7,799 nucleotides of DNA from Actinomycetota bacterium (GTDB taxonomy: Bacteria; Actinomycetota; Thermoleophilia; Gaiellales; Gaiellaceae), in NCBI GenBank assembly GCA_013812265.1, contig JACCTQ010000025.1, positions 1 through 7,799 of the forward strand. Reading direction: 5' to 3'. Below the pieces are notes generated by a model. It saw nothing but the letters and a program-made list of their open reading frames with translations. It made no database searches and was not told the origin of the DNA. Shown one piece after another: positions 1 through 6,535 of this stretch. The first letter of the stretch is position 1; each line of letters opens with the position of its first letter. A program made the position numbers and the translations under genes.

Positions 1-1
1 C

Positions 2-25
2 TAGTGCTCCGTCCCGGAAGTCGCT
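2..25 (+). repeat. Left terminal inverted repeat of the 2-167 element
   Basis: This arm begins TAGTGCTCCGTCCCGG and pairs with 144-167. Twenty-two of 24 positions are complementary; the two exceptions are C-to-T differences, which would still leave G-U pairs in one RNA orientation. Confidence 0.7.
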
Positions 26-143
26 TGATGATCCTGGCGCGCGAAAAGCAAGCCGGGGAAGGACGCAGGGAGCGCGCATGTGCGGGCACATGTAAGCGAC
101 TGAGGACGCAGTCCGGCGCCGCTTTGCAGCCGCCCAGGGCGCG

Positions 144-167
144 AGTGACTTTCGGGACGGAGCACTA
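144..167 (-). repeat. Right terminal inverted repeat of the 2-167 element
   Basis: This arm ends CGGGACGGAGCACTA and is the partner of 2-25. The last TA is at 166-167, and the rsmB stop codon begins (on the minus strand) at 177-175. Confidence 0.7.
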
Positions 168-174
168 TTCGATC

Positions 175-1422
175 CTATGCTCGGCGCAGGCGGGCGATGA
201 AAAAGCCCGAGGTGCGGTGACGGTGCGGGAGCGTGAGGAGAAACTCGGGGCGGCGCGGGTGGCGGAACTGCGGCCACTCCGCACCCAGATCCTCGGGGAC
301 GAGCCCCGCCGCGTCGACGACGTCTTCGTTCTCGTCGGCGTTGATGGTGCAAACCGAGTACACGACGCTCCCACCGGGCCGCACGCGCTCGGCCGCCGCT
401 CGGAGGAGGGCCAGCTGCAGCTTCGGGTCGGGTTTGGCGCGCCAGCGAGCGTCCGGGCGCGCCGCCAGAACCCCCAGGCTCGAGCAGGGAGCATCCACGA
501 GAGCCCGGTCGAAGCCGGTGAGCTCCGACGGAAGTGCGAGCCCGTCGGCGCAGATAACCGTCACGTTCGCTGCACCCAGCCGCTTCACGTTCTCCTCCAG
601 CTCACGGGCGCGGCCGGGATGCTTCTCGACGGCGATGACCTCTCCGTGAAGCTGAGTCGCCTTACCCCCCGGCGCACCGCACAGGTCGAGCACGCGCTCA
701 CTCTCCAGCGATCCGACGGCGAGACCGGCGAGCTGCGAGCCGCGACTCTGCGGCCAGAGGAGACCCGCGGCAAGCGCGTCCGCGTCAACACGCGGGACGT
801 GGAGCGCATCCGGAAAGTCGGGGTCGGATCGTCCCTCCAGCTCGGCCGGCTTGCGGGCGTTGCGGCGAACGACGAGCTCGGGCTCCTCGTTCTGTGCGGA
901 CATGAGTGAACGAGCCTCCTCCCCGCCGAGGTCTCGCCACCAGGTCTCGGCCACCCAGTCGGGATAGGAATGCTTCAGAGCGGCCTGCTCCGGGATCGCG
1001 TCGGGAAGCGAGGCGACGAGCCCACGCAGCCGATCGGCCAGCCGGCGCATCACGGCGTTCGTGAATGCAACCGCACGCTCGAGCCCGGCTTCGCGCACGA
1101 GCTCGACCGACTCGTCCACGACCGCGCGGGCCGGGAGCCGGAGCTCGACGAGCTGATAGGCCCCCATGCGCAGTGCAGCCCGAACCGGTGGGTCGAGCTT
1201 CCGCACCGGGCGCCGGCCCAGCGCTTCGATCCCGTGATCCAGCGTCCGCACGCGCTGGACGGTTCCGTACGCGATGCGACGGGCGAGCGCTCGGTCGCGG
1301 TCGTCGAGGCCGGCGGCGGCGCTCCGGAAGGCGCGATCGGCGTAGGCATCCTGCTCGAACACCCGCTGGACGACGGCGTGGGCGACCCGCCGAGCCGGCG
1401 ACGTGGTCGCCGGCCGACTCAC
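175..1422 (-). CDS. rsmB: 16S rRNA (cytosine-5)-methyltransferase RsmB (Sun/Fmu family)
   Basis: A cytoplasmic SAM-dependent enzyme of 415 aa that, in the characterised family, methylates C967 (E. coli numbering) of 16S rRNA. Residues 1-135 form a NusB-like RNA-binding domain. A Rossmann methyltransferase domain follows: the SAM loop DLCGAPGGKATQL is at 246-258, motif IV DAPCSSLG at 310-317 has the release cysteine C313, and motif VI YSVCTI at 355-360 has the nucleophile C358. The C-terminal GFFIARL is typical of the family, and the length is close to the usual 430 aa. The start is GTG at 1422-1420, overlapping the fmt stop codon by 4 bp (GTGA), so translation is probably coupled. Only a weak GGGG stretch lies upstream as a ribosome site. 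It is the last gene of the minus-strand cluster and is followed within 7 bp by the putative MITE. Both cysteines are present, so activity is expected. Confidence 0.95.
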   Translation of the reverse strand: MSRPATTSPARRVAHAVVQRVFEQDAYADRAFRSAAAGLDDRDRALARRIAYGTVQRVRTLDHGIEALGRRPVRKLDPPVRAALRMGAYQLVELRLPARAVVDESVELVREAGLERAVAFTNAVMRRLADRLRGLVASLPDAIPEQAALKHSYPDWVAETWWRDLGGEEARSLMSAQNEEPELVVRRNARKPAELEGRSDPDFPDALHVPRVDADALAAGLLWPQSRGSQLAGLAVGSLESERVLDLCGAPGGKATQLHGEVIAVEKHPGRARELEENVKRLGAANVTVICADGLALPSELTGFDRALVDAPCSSLGVLAARPDARWRAKPDPKLQLALLRAAAERVRPGGSVVYSVCTINADENEDVVDAAGLVPEDLGAEWPQFRHPRRPEFLLTLPHRHRTSGFFIARLRRA

Positions 1423-2234
1423 TTTCGGGTGCCCCGCAGAAAATCCGCACCGCTCATGCGGCGCCGCCCCTCCGGCTGAACCTCGAGCAGCTCGAGGCCG
1501 TCGGCAACGAGAACCGAATCAGCCTGCCTCAGCCTCGCTTTCCAGACTGTCACTCGACGCCCCTCGGCTTCGCCCCTGGCCCCGACCGAGGGGGAGAGTG
1601 CACGGATCCGATTCAACGACTCCTCGGGCGGCCGCGCCCAGTCGAGCACGCGATCTGCCGGAGTGAGCTTGGACGCGTACGTGGCACCCGCCTCGGACTG
1701 AGCCTGGAACGAGGTTCCGTCGAGCACCCCGTCGAGGAGATCGACAGCGAGCCCGGCGGCCCGCTCGTAGACGGCGCCTGCGTCTTCGCCGGCAATCGCG
1801 AACGACCGCTGCGCGGCGATAGGACCCGCGTCGAGCTCGGCCGTCGTACGGTGGATGGTGACGCCCGTCTCCCGATCGCCCGCCATAATGGCGCGCTCGA
1901 CGGGCGCCGCCCCGCGCCACCGCGGGAGCAGCGAGGGATGCACGTTGAGCCAGAGATGGCGATCCAGCAGCGCCGTTGGAATCAGGAGGCCGTAGTCGGC
2001 CACGACGATAGTCTCCGCCGGGAGCTCCGTATCGGGGGTCAGGCGGTCGAGCTGGCGGACGGGCACGCCCAGCCCCTCGGCCGTCTCCTTGGCCGGCGGA
2101 GGCGCGAGACGCTGCCCCCTTCCGCGTGGGCGGTCGACTCGAGTCAGGCAGAAGGCGATGCTACGGCGGGCTGCGAGCCCCGCGAGCACCCGGGCGCCGA
2201 ACGGCCCGGTCGCTGCCACGGCCAGCCGGCTCAC
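1419..2234 (-). CDS. fmt: Methionyl-tRNA formyltransferase
   Basis: Transfers a formyl group from 10-formyl-tetrahydrofolate to initiator Met-tRNA in the cytoplasm. The 271-aa protein starts with the Rossmann formyltransferase fold (a DRPRGRGQRLAPPPAKE stretch at 34-50 matches the family loop). The catalytic triad is visible as N97 and H99 in LNVHPSLLPRWRGAAPVERAI, and D135 in TAELDAGPI. YASKLTPAD at 186-194 opens the C-terminal OB-like domain, which ends PEGRRRMSGADFLRG as in the family. At 271 aa it is about 40 residues shorter than E. coli Fmt; the loss is spread over the N-terminal and linker segments, and no motif is missing. The start is GTG at 2234-2232, four bases after the def stop codon and without a visible Shine-Dalgarno, so translational coupling to def is likely. 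Pairing with def is expected: Fmt adds the formyl group that Def later removes. Confidence 0.95.
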   Translation of the reverse strand: MSRLAVAATGPFGARVLAGLAARRSIAFCLTRVDRPRGRGQRLAPPPAKETAEGLGVPVRQLDRLTPDTELPAETIVVADYGLLIPTALLDRHLWLNVHPSLLPRWRGAAPVERAIMAGDRETGVTIHRTTAELDAGPIAAQRSFAIAGEDAGAVYERAAGLAVDLLDGVLDGTSFQAQSEAGATYASKLTPADRVLDWARPPEESLNRIRALSPSVGARGEAEGRRVTVWKARLRQADSVLVADGLELLEVQPEGRRRMSGADFLRGTRK

Positions 2235-2238
2235 GTGC

Positions 2239-2814
2239 TCAGCGAAGCGGGTCGAGCAGCGGTGGCGGGCGCAGGGTCGCGAGTGCCCCCCGCCTCGCGT
2301 CCGGCGTCGTTCGATCGAGGATCAACACCGCGTCCAGATGGTCGAGCTCGTGCTGGGCGACCCGCGCCGGCAAGCCCGTCAGCTCCAGGCGGACACGTTC
2401 GCCTGACTCATCTCGAGCCTCCACGGTGACGGTCGTGTCGCGCTCGACGGGAACGGAGACGCCCTGCATCGACAAACACCCTTCGTTCCCTACCTCGAGC
2501 TCTCCCGAGCGCTCGACGATGACGGGATTCACGAGCGCCGCCAGCTCCGCTTCCTCGTCGGGCTGGAACACGAACACCCGGCGCAGCACGCCGACCTGAT
2601 TCGCAGCCAGGCCGACGCCGTTCGCCTCGCGCATGAGCAGCCGCAGGCGGCGGATCAGACCGAGGAGGTCCTCGTCGAAGCTCTCTACCTCCCGCGCCGG
2701 CATGCGCAGCGCGGGGTCCGGGTACTGGCGGATCTGGGCGAGCGCGACAAGTCGCCGGGCGGCGCGCTCGGCATCGAGCTGCTCGTCGCGCACCTCGGTC
2801 TTCGTCTCCGCCAC
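2239..2814 (-). CDS. def: Peptide deformylase
   Basis: A metalloenzyme of 191 aa that removes the N-formyl group from nascent proteins at the ribosome exit. All three family motifs are present: motif I GVGLAANQ at 66-73, motif II EGCLS at 111-115 with metal ligand C113, and motif III HELDH at 155-159 with ligands H155 and H159 and catalytic E156. The residue after HELDHLD is Ala where Gly is usual, a mild deviation. About 25 charged residues precede the normal family start (IRQYPDPALR). The GTG at 2814 gives the longest form; a GTG at 2793 (residue 8) is a possible alternative, and neither has a clear ribosome site. It lies 82 bp downstream of priA across a hairpin, and 4 bp before fmt. A TACACT hexamer 7 bp before the GTG at 2814 supports that start and hints at a separate leaderless transcript. 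Confidence 0.94.
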   Translation of the reverse strand: MAETKTEVRDEQLDAERAARRLVALAQIRQYPDPALRMPAREVESFDEDLLGLIRRLRLLMREANGVGLAANQVGVLRRVFVFQPDEEAELAALVNPVIVERSGELEVGNEGCLSMQGVSVPVERDTTVTVEARDESGERVRLELTGLPARVAQHELDHLDAVLILDRTTPDARRGALATLRPPPLLDPLR

Positions 2815-2821
2815 CGACGCC

Positions 2822-2827
2822 AGTGTA
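2822..2827 (-). promoter_or_regulatory. Candidate -10 element for def (possible leaderless start)
   Basis: On the minus strand TACACT fits the TANNNT pattern of a -10 element and ends 7 bp before the GTG of def, which would place transcription initiation at or next to the start codon. No matching -35 lies 16-18 bp upstream; TTGACT at 2842-2837 is only 9 bp away. Weak, but it agrees with the absence of a Shine-Dalgarno. Confidence 0.25.
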
Positions 2828-2867
2828 GAGCGCGGTAGTCAACTACGAATCGACGAGTCCTTCAATA

Positions 2868-2898
2868 GACGATTGGCCGCCGAAGGCGACCAATCGTC
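2868..2898 (-). terminator. Strong hairpin at the end of priA, without a U-tract (terminator or processing site)
   Basis: The arms GACGATTGG (2868-2876) and CCAATCGTC (2890-2898) pair perfectly. After one mismatch the stem continues with CGCC (2878-2881) and GGCG (2885-2888) around a GAA loop, giving 13 pairs in all. On the minus strand the stem begins inside the priA stop codon (2899-2897) and is followed by TATTGAAGG rather than a run of T; a TTTTT run precedes it instead. It therefore lacks the tail of a classical intrinsic terminator. It may be a U-tract-less terminator, an RNA processing or stabilising structure, or an element that uncouples priA from def expression. Confidence 0.45.
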
Positions 2899-4825
2899 AA
2901 AAACTCTGCGGATCGACGTCCACCACGGCAGTCAGGCCGGCTCGCCGCATCGCGGGCGCGGCGGCGATCAACAGGTCGGCAACCCGCGAGCCGACGCGCC
3001 GGGGGCTGTCGGTCTTCGCGAGCAGCTGCGCGCGGTGGCGCCCGCGGAGCCGCACCACCGGAGCAGGCCCGAGCAGCTCCTCGTCGGGGACACGGTTCCG
3101 GATCTCGGTGAGCAGGCGGAGCGGCGACTCGGCATCGGGTCCGGTGGCCAGCACCCGCACGAGGTGACGAAAAGGGGGATATCCGAGGGCCCGCCGCCGT
3201 TCGAGCTCTCCCGCCAGGAAACCGCCGACGTCATGGCGAGCGGCCAGCCGGATGGCGAGCGCGTCCGGCTGGAACGTCTGCACGAGCACGCGGCCGGGCC
3301 GGTCGCGACCGCTCCGTCCCGCGAGCTGCGTCAGTAGCTGAAACGTCCGCTCCTCGGCACGGAAGTCGGGCATCCCGAGACCGGTGTCGGCGTCGATGAC
3401 CGCGGCCAGCGCCACTCCAGAGAAATGGTGGCCCTTCGCCACCATCTGCGTCCCGAGGAGCACGGCGGCGCGCGCTGCTGCAAACCGGCCGAGAGCGTCC
3501 GCGGCGGCGCCGGGCCGGGCCGCCGCATCGGCGTCGAGACGGATCCGCTCGAGCTCCGGCACGCGCGCCGCGAGCTCCCGCTCGAGCCGCTGCGTGCCCG
3601 CACCGAGGCGCGCGAGCTCGGCCGATCCGCACTCGGGACACACCGCCGGTGAGGGCTCGCTCCAGGAGCAGTGGTGACAGTGCAGCACGCCGTCGCCGTG
3701 CAGGACGAGCGCCACGTCGCAGTTCAGGCACCGCCGCGTTCGCCCGCACGCCCGGCAATGGAGCGCCGGTGCGATGCCCCGCCGGTTCAGAAGCAGGATC
3801 GCCTTGCCTCGCTGCTCCGCGACGGCGCCGAGCTCCGCCAGGAGGGGCGCCGAGAGCGGGTATCCGGCCTCGCGCCTCAGGTCGACGACCCGCACGCCGG
3901 GCAGCGGGCCGGCCAGCCTGCCGCCCAGCTCCAGCCGCTCCAGGCTGTTCCAGCTCTCCGGCCGCGGAGTGGCGCTCCCGTACACCGCGACGGCGCGCTC
4001 GAGCGCCGCGCGCTTGGCCGCCACCGTGCGGGCGTCGTAACGGGGATCGGACTCCTGCTTGTACGAGGCGTCGTGCTCCTCGTCGATACAGATCACGCCG
4101 AGCCCGCGAACCGGCGCGAAGACGGCCGAGCGCGCTCCCACGACGATCCTGGCCTCGCCCGCCGCAATCCGCTCGCGTTCGTCCCGGCGCTCCGCCTCGG
4201 TGAGGCCCGAGTGGAGGATCGCCACCCGAGCACCGAAGCGAGCGACGAACCGGCCGAGCGCCTGCGGCGTGAGCGCGATCTCCGGGACCAGCACGATCGC
4301 ACCTAGACCGCGCTCGAGCGCCGCCTCGCATGCCTGCAGATACACCTCGGTCTTGCCGCTGCCCGTGGCGCCGTAGAGCAGGAAGTGCTCTCCCGCGCCA
4401 CTGTCCAGCGAGCGAACGACCCGCTCCACGACCTCGCTCTGGGATCCGCTGAGCGTGTCTGGCCGTGCCTCGCCCGGGAGAGACTCTCGCTCCGCGGGGC
4501 GCTTTTGCTCGCCCCGCCGCGAGCGCATGCGCGGCGCGACCAGCTCGAGGGCCCGGGCGGGCGTGGAGCCGTAGTAGTCGGCCACCCACAGCGCGAGGTC
4601 GACGAGCGCGGCCGGGATCTCGCCCAGCACCGCTGCGATGGAAACGGGCTCGATGTCCGCCGGCGGCGCCCCGCCCACGTCGACCACGACGCCACGACGC
4701 CGCGCCCCGCCGAACGGAACCGAGACGATCGCGCCCTTCTCGACACCCTCGGGCACCTCGTAGGTGAACGGGCGTGCAACCGCCCGTGCGCTCACGAGCG
4801 GGTAGACGGATGCAAAACGCCGCAT
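2897..4825 (-). CDS. priA: Primosomal protein N' (replication restart helicase PriA)
   Basis: A 3'-to-5' superfamily 2 DNA helicase that recognises abandoned replication forks and starts primosome reassembly. From the ATG at 4825 (642 aa), residues 1-100 form the 3' DNA-binding domain (RPFTYEVPEG). Helicase motifs follow: Walker A GATGSGKT at 152-159, DEEH at 248-251, GSAT at 283-286, LLLNRRG at 344-350, GTQMVAKGHHF at 458-468 and QLAGRSGR at 500-507. Eight zinc-binding cysteines (357, 360, 366, 369, 383, 386, 396, 399) keep almost exactly the E. coli spacing. The protein is about 90 residues shorter than E. coli PriA because only about 20 residues separate the DNA-binding domain from the helicase, so the winged-helix domain seems absent. 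A TTG at 4837 would add four residues; I prefer the ATG, though neither has a clear ribosome site. It lies just downstream of the MOSC gene. The intact motifs argue for an active ATPase, unlike PriA of Mycobacterium or Streptomyces. Confidence 0.95.
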   Translation of the reverse strand: MRRFASVYPLVSARAVARPFTYEVPEGVEKGAIVSVPFGGARRRGVVVDVGGAPPADIEPVSIAAVLGEIPAALVDLALWVADYYGSTPARALELVAPRMRSRRGEQKRPAERESLPGEARPDTLSGSQSEVVERVVRSLDSGAGEHFLLYGATGSGKTEVYLQACEAALERGLGAIVLVPEIALTPQALGRFVARFGARVAILHSGLTEAERRDERERIAAGEARIVVGARSAVFAPVRGLGVICIDEEHDASYKQESDPRYDARTVAAKRAALERAVAVYGSATPRPESWNSLERLELGGRLAGPLPGVRVVDLRREAGYPLSAPLLAELGAVAEQRGKAILLLNRRGIAPALHCRACGRTRRCLNCDVALVLHGDGVLHCHHCSWSEPSPAVCPECGSAELARLGAGTQRLERELAARVPELERIRLDADAAARPGAAADALGRFAAARAAVLLGTQMVAKGHHFSGVALAAVIDADTGLGMPDFRAEERTFQLLTQLAGRSGRDRPGRVLVQTFQPDALAIRLAARHDVGGFLAGELERRRALGYPPFRHLVRVLATGPDAESPLRLLTEIRNRVPDEELLGPAPVVRLRGRHRAQLLAKTDSPRRVGSRVADLLIAAAPAMRRAGLTAVVDVDPQSF

Positions 4826-4840
4826 CTTCAGTCGCAAGGG

Positions 4841-5407
4841 CTAAACGGGCTCCAGCGCGCGCTGCGGCCGGGCAGGAAGCTCGACGCGAATCGCGTCGCC
4901 CGCACGCAGCTCGCCACTCGCCACCACCACCGCCATGACGCCGGCCTTGCGGATCAGCCGACCCGACTCGTCCCGGTCGATGACAGCTCCCATCAATCCT
5001 TGCTGGAGACCGTCGAGCTGCTTGCACGGATTGCGAAGCCCCGTCAGCTCGACCACCGCATCGCCGCCGACGTGCAAGCGCGCGCCGGCCGGCAGCGCGA
5101 GCAGGTCCACGCCTCGCGTGGTGACGTTCTCTCCCATGTCCCCGGCAGCGACGTCGAAGCCCCTGCTTCGCAGCTCGTCGTGGAGCTCCGCATGGATCAG
5201 GTGAACCTGCCGCAGGTTCGGCTGCGTCGGATCCCTTCGAACGCGCGAGCGGTGCTTGACCGTCGCGCCCATGTGCGCATCGCCCTCGACCCCGAGCCCC
5301 GCGAGCAAGCGGATCCCCGCACAGGACGGCTTCGACACCGTGTGAGCCGGGCTCGCGTGTACCGCCTCCACGCGCCCGCCCGCTTCGCTGGTGCGTTTGG
5401 CACACAC
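4841..5407 (-). CDS. MOSC domain-containing protein
   Basis: A 188-aa soluble protein made almost entirely of one MOSC domain, the fold shared with the C-terminus of molybdenum cofactor sulfurase and with E. coli YiiM. Visible family features are GLGVEGDAH at 38-45, VKHR at 50-53, QVHLIHAELHDEL at 67-79, GENVTTRGVDLL at 92-103 and LRNPCKQLD at 124-132. The last contains C128, the conserved cysteine proposed to carry sulfur or contact the cofactor. Stand-alone MOSC proteins are linked to molybdenum cofactor chemistry or reduction of N-hydroxylated compounds; the exact substrate here cannot be told. The start is GTG at 5407-5405, with TAGTCT 6 bp before it and no Shine-Dalgarno; a GTG at 5371 (residue 13) is an alternative. 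It is the first gene of the minus-strand cluster and ends 3-15 bp before priA. It is divergent from the iron operon. Confidence 0.88.
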   Translation of the reverse strand: MCAKRTSEAGGRVEAVHASPAHTVSKPSCAGIRLLAGLGVEGDAHMGATVKHRSRVRRDPTQPNLRQVHLIHAELHDELRSRGFDVAAGDMGENVTTRGVDLLALPAGARLHVGGDAVVELTGLRNPCKQLDGLQQGLMGAVIDRDESGRLIRKAGVMAVVVASGELRAGDAIRVELPARPQRALEPV

Positions 5408-5413
5408 ACTCTG

Positions 5414-5419
5414 AGACTA
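5414..5419 (-). promoter_or_regulatory. Candidate -10 element for the MOSC-priA transcription unit
   Basis: On the minus strand TAGTCT ends 6 bp before the GTG at 5407, so initiation would fall near the start codon and the transcript would be leaderless or almost so. No good -35 is visible 16-18 bp upstream. The divergent 98-bp region must hold a promoter for this strand, and this is the best TANNNT match at a fitting distance. Confidence 0.25.
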
Positions 5420-5455
5420 GATGGTTGATCGGAAATTCCCACGGGCCGGATGGAA

Positions 5456-5471
5456 ACGTGCCTACGCACGT
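5456..5471. repeat. Short palindrome in the divergent intergenic region
   Basis: The sequence ACGTGC-CTAC-GCACGT has 6-bp arms with a 4-bp spacer and is centred 34 bp from the centre of the 5489-5506 operator. Its arms do not match that operator. It could be a binding site for another regulator of the divergent genes, or chance. Confidence 0.3.
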
Positions 5472-5488
5472 CCCCTACTCGAACTCTG

Positions 5489-5506
5489 TGTAAGGTCTTC
5501 CTTACA
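5489..5506. promoter_or_regulatory. Operator palindrome, copy 1, overlapping the fbpC start codon
   Basis: TGTAAGG-TCTT-CCTTACA is a perfect 7-4-7 inverted repeat whose last A is the first base of the fbpC ATG. TAAGGT at 5491-5496, within it, could be the -10 element; it ends 9 bp before the ATG, which implies a leaderless transcript. A protein bound here would block RNA polymerase and the start region. The same motif recurs at 6542-6559 and 6575-6592. Its AGG/CCT halves recall DtxR/IdeR-type metal-regulator boxes, but the spacing differs from the classical DtxR box, so the regulator is not identified. Confidence 0.75.
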
Positions 5507-6528
5507 TGGCCTGCGGAACGGTCTGCGCACATGGCGTCTCGAAGCGGTTCGGGCCTGTCGTCGCCGTCTCCGACGCCCAGCTCTGCATCGACCGCGGCGA
5601 GTTCGTCGCGCTCCTGGGGCCGAGCGGCTGCGGGAAGACCACGCTCCTGCGACTGCTGGCCGGCTTCGAGCAACCCGACTCGGGCGAAATCGCGATCGAG
5701 GGGGTGCCGGTGGCCGGCGACACGGCGTGGGTTCCGCCCGAGCGCCGGCGGGTCGGGATGGTCTTCCAGGACTACGCGCTCTTTCCTCATTTCACGGTCG
5801 CCGAGAACGTCCGCTTCGGCGTTCCGCGCCGCGACCGCGGGACGCGCATCGGCGAGGTTCTGGAGCTCGTGGGCCTCGAGGGCTACGACGGCCGCTATCC
5901 GCACGAGCTGTCAGGAGGTCAGCAGCAGCGCGTGGCACTTGCGCGGGCGCTCGCGCCCCGGCCGTCCATCGTCCTGCTCGACGAGCCCTGGAGCAACATC
6001 GATCCCCTTCTGCGCCAGTCGATGCGAAACGAGCTGGCCGAGATACTGCGCGCCGCCGGCGTGACGGTCATCCTGGTCACCCACGATCGCGAGGAGGCTT
6101 TCTCGGTGGCCGACCGGATCGCGCTCATGCTGGAGGGGACGATCGTCCAGGCCGGAACGCCGGAAGAGATCTACCTGCACCCCGCCGATCGCTGGGCGGC
6201 GTCGTTCGTCGGTGCCGGGAACTTCGTCCCGGGACGGTTGGACGGCGACATGGTCGAGACGCTCCTGGGCCGCTTCCCCGTGGTGAGCCGGAACGGAGCC
6301 ACCGAGGTCGAGGTGTTGCTGAGACCCGAGCTGCTCGAGCTCGAGCCGGACGCGGAGGGCAGCGCTCAGGTCGTCGGGCGCGAGTTCCGCGGTCACGACG
6401 TCTTCTACCGCGTCCGGCTGGCCGACGGCACGATGCTCGTCTCCCAGCGGCCGTCCACGGAGCTCGTTCCGCTGGGCGCGCGGGTGACGCTGCGGCCGCA
6501 TGCGATTCGCGTACCCGTCTTCTCGTAG
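5506..6528 (+). CDS. fbpC: Fe(III) ABC transporter ATP-binding protein
   Basis: A 340-aa ATPase expected on the cytoplasmic face of the membrane, powering ferric-iron import with FbpB and FbpA. Walker A GPSGCGKTT is at 38-46, the Q-loop at Q88 (VFQDYALFPHFTVAENV region), the signature LSGGQQQR at 135-142, Walker B IVLLDE at 155-160 and the switch histidine at H193 (VTHDREEAF). The D-loop reads EPWSNID, close to the SNLD of FutC/FbpC rather than the SALD of sugar importers. From about residue 268 (LLRPE) to the end lies the C-terminal regulatory/TOBE-like domain, and the length is normal for the FbpC/PotA/CysA group. ATG 5506 is chosen because the protein then starts a few residues before the family core (GVSKRFG); there is no Shine-Dalgarno and an operator covers the start. 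Iron rather than spermidine, sulfate or molybdate is inferred from the FbpA-type protein next to it. Confidence 0.92.
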   Translation: MACGTVCAHGVSKRFGPVVAVSDAQLCIDRGEFVALLGPSGCGKTTLLRLLAGFEQPDSGEIAIEGVPVAGDTAWVPPERRRVGMVFQDYALFPHFTVAENVRFGVPRRDRGTRIGEVLELVGLEGYDGRYPHELSGGQQQRVALARALAPRPSIVLLDEPWSNIDPLLRQSMRNELAEILRAAGVTVILVTHDREEAFSVADRIALMLEGTIVQAGTPEEIYLHPADRWAASFVGAGNFVPGRLDGDMVETLLGRFPVVSRNGATEVEVLLRPELLELEPDAEGSAQVVGREFRGHDVFYRVRLADGTMLVSQRPSTELVPLGARVTLRPHAIRVPVFS

Positions 6529-6535
6529 TACCCGC

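Larger units (their letters stand above)
2..167. mobile_element. Putative MITE-like element (about 166 bp) with 24-bp terminal inverted repeats
   Basis: Two 24-bp arms (2-25 and 144-167) are reverse complements of each other with two mismatches, and both outer ends finish in TA (2-3 and 166-167). The 118 bp between them carry no credible gene; they hold only small internal hairpins, such as CATGTG-CGGG-CACATG at 77-92. Short, non-coding, TIR-bounded and TA-flanked is the pattern of MITEs mobilised by IS630/Tc1-mariner transposases, which duplicate a TA target; that family assignment is inference. The element ends 7 bp beyond the rsmB stop codon, so it is the first thing transcribed past the minus-strand operon. 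Read as RNA, the arms could pair into a long stem and act as a 3' end structure. The left end is at the window edge, so no flank can be checked there. An alternative is an intergenic stem-loop unrelated to transposition. Confidence 0.5.

Noticed and set aside
660..666. Single CCTTAC half-site within rsmB
   Set aside because: No partner arm is present and it lies inside coding sequence; chance occurrence.
4..909. Long plus-strand open frame of 301 codons across the rsmB 3' region
   Set aside because: It is antisense to rsmB, has no recognisable domain and is Arg-rich as expected for GC-rich antisense frames.
1065..2429. Plus-strand open frame of 454 codons opposite rsmB, fmt and def
   Set aside because: It spans three well-supported genes on the other strand and shows low-complexity Arg/Ala/Pro composition without motifs.
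2868..2905. Classical intrinsic terminator
   Set aside because: On the minus strand no T-run follows the stem, and on the plus strand it is followed by AAAAA, so the canonical tail is absent in both directions.
3231..5405. Minus-strand open frame of 724 codons, longer than priA itself
   Set aside because: It is a frame-shifted reading of priA and the MOSC gene, dominated by Arg, Gly and Ala; the true frames show all family motifs.
5489..5506. Assigning the palindrome firmly as a DtxR/IdeR or Fur box
   Set aside because: The arms share AGG/CCT with DtxR boxes but the half-site spacing differs, and it does not resemble a Fur box; no regulator gene is in the window.
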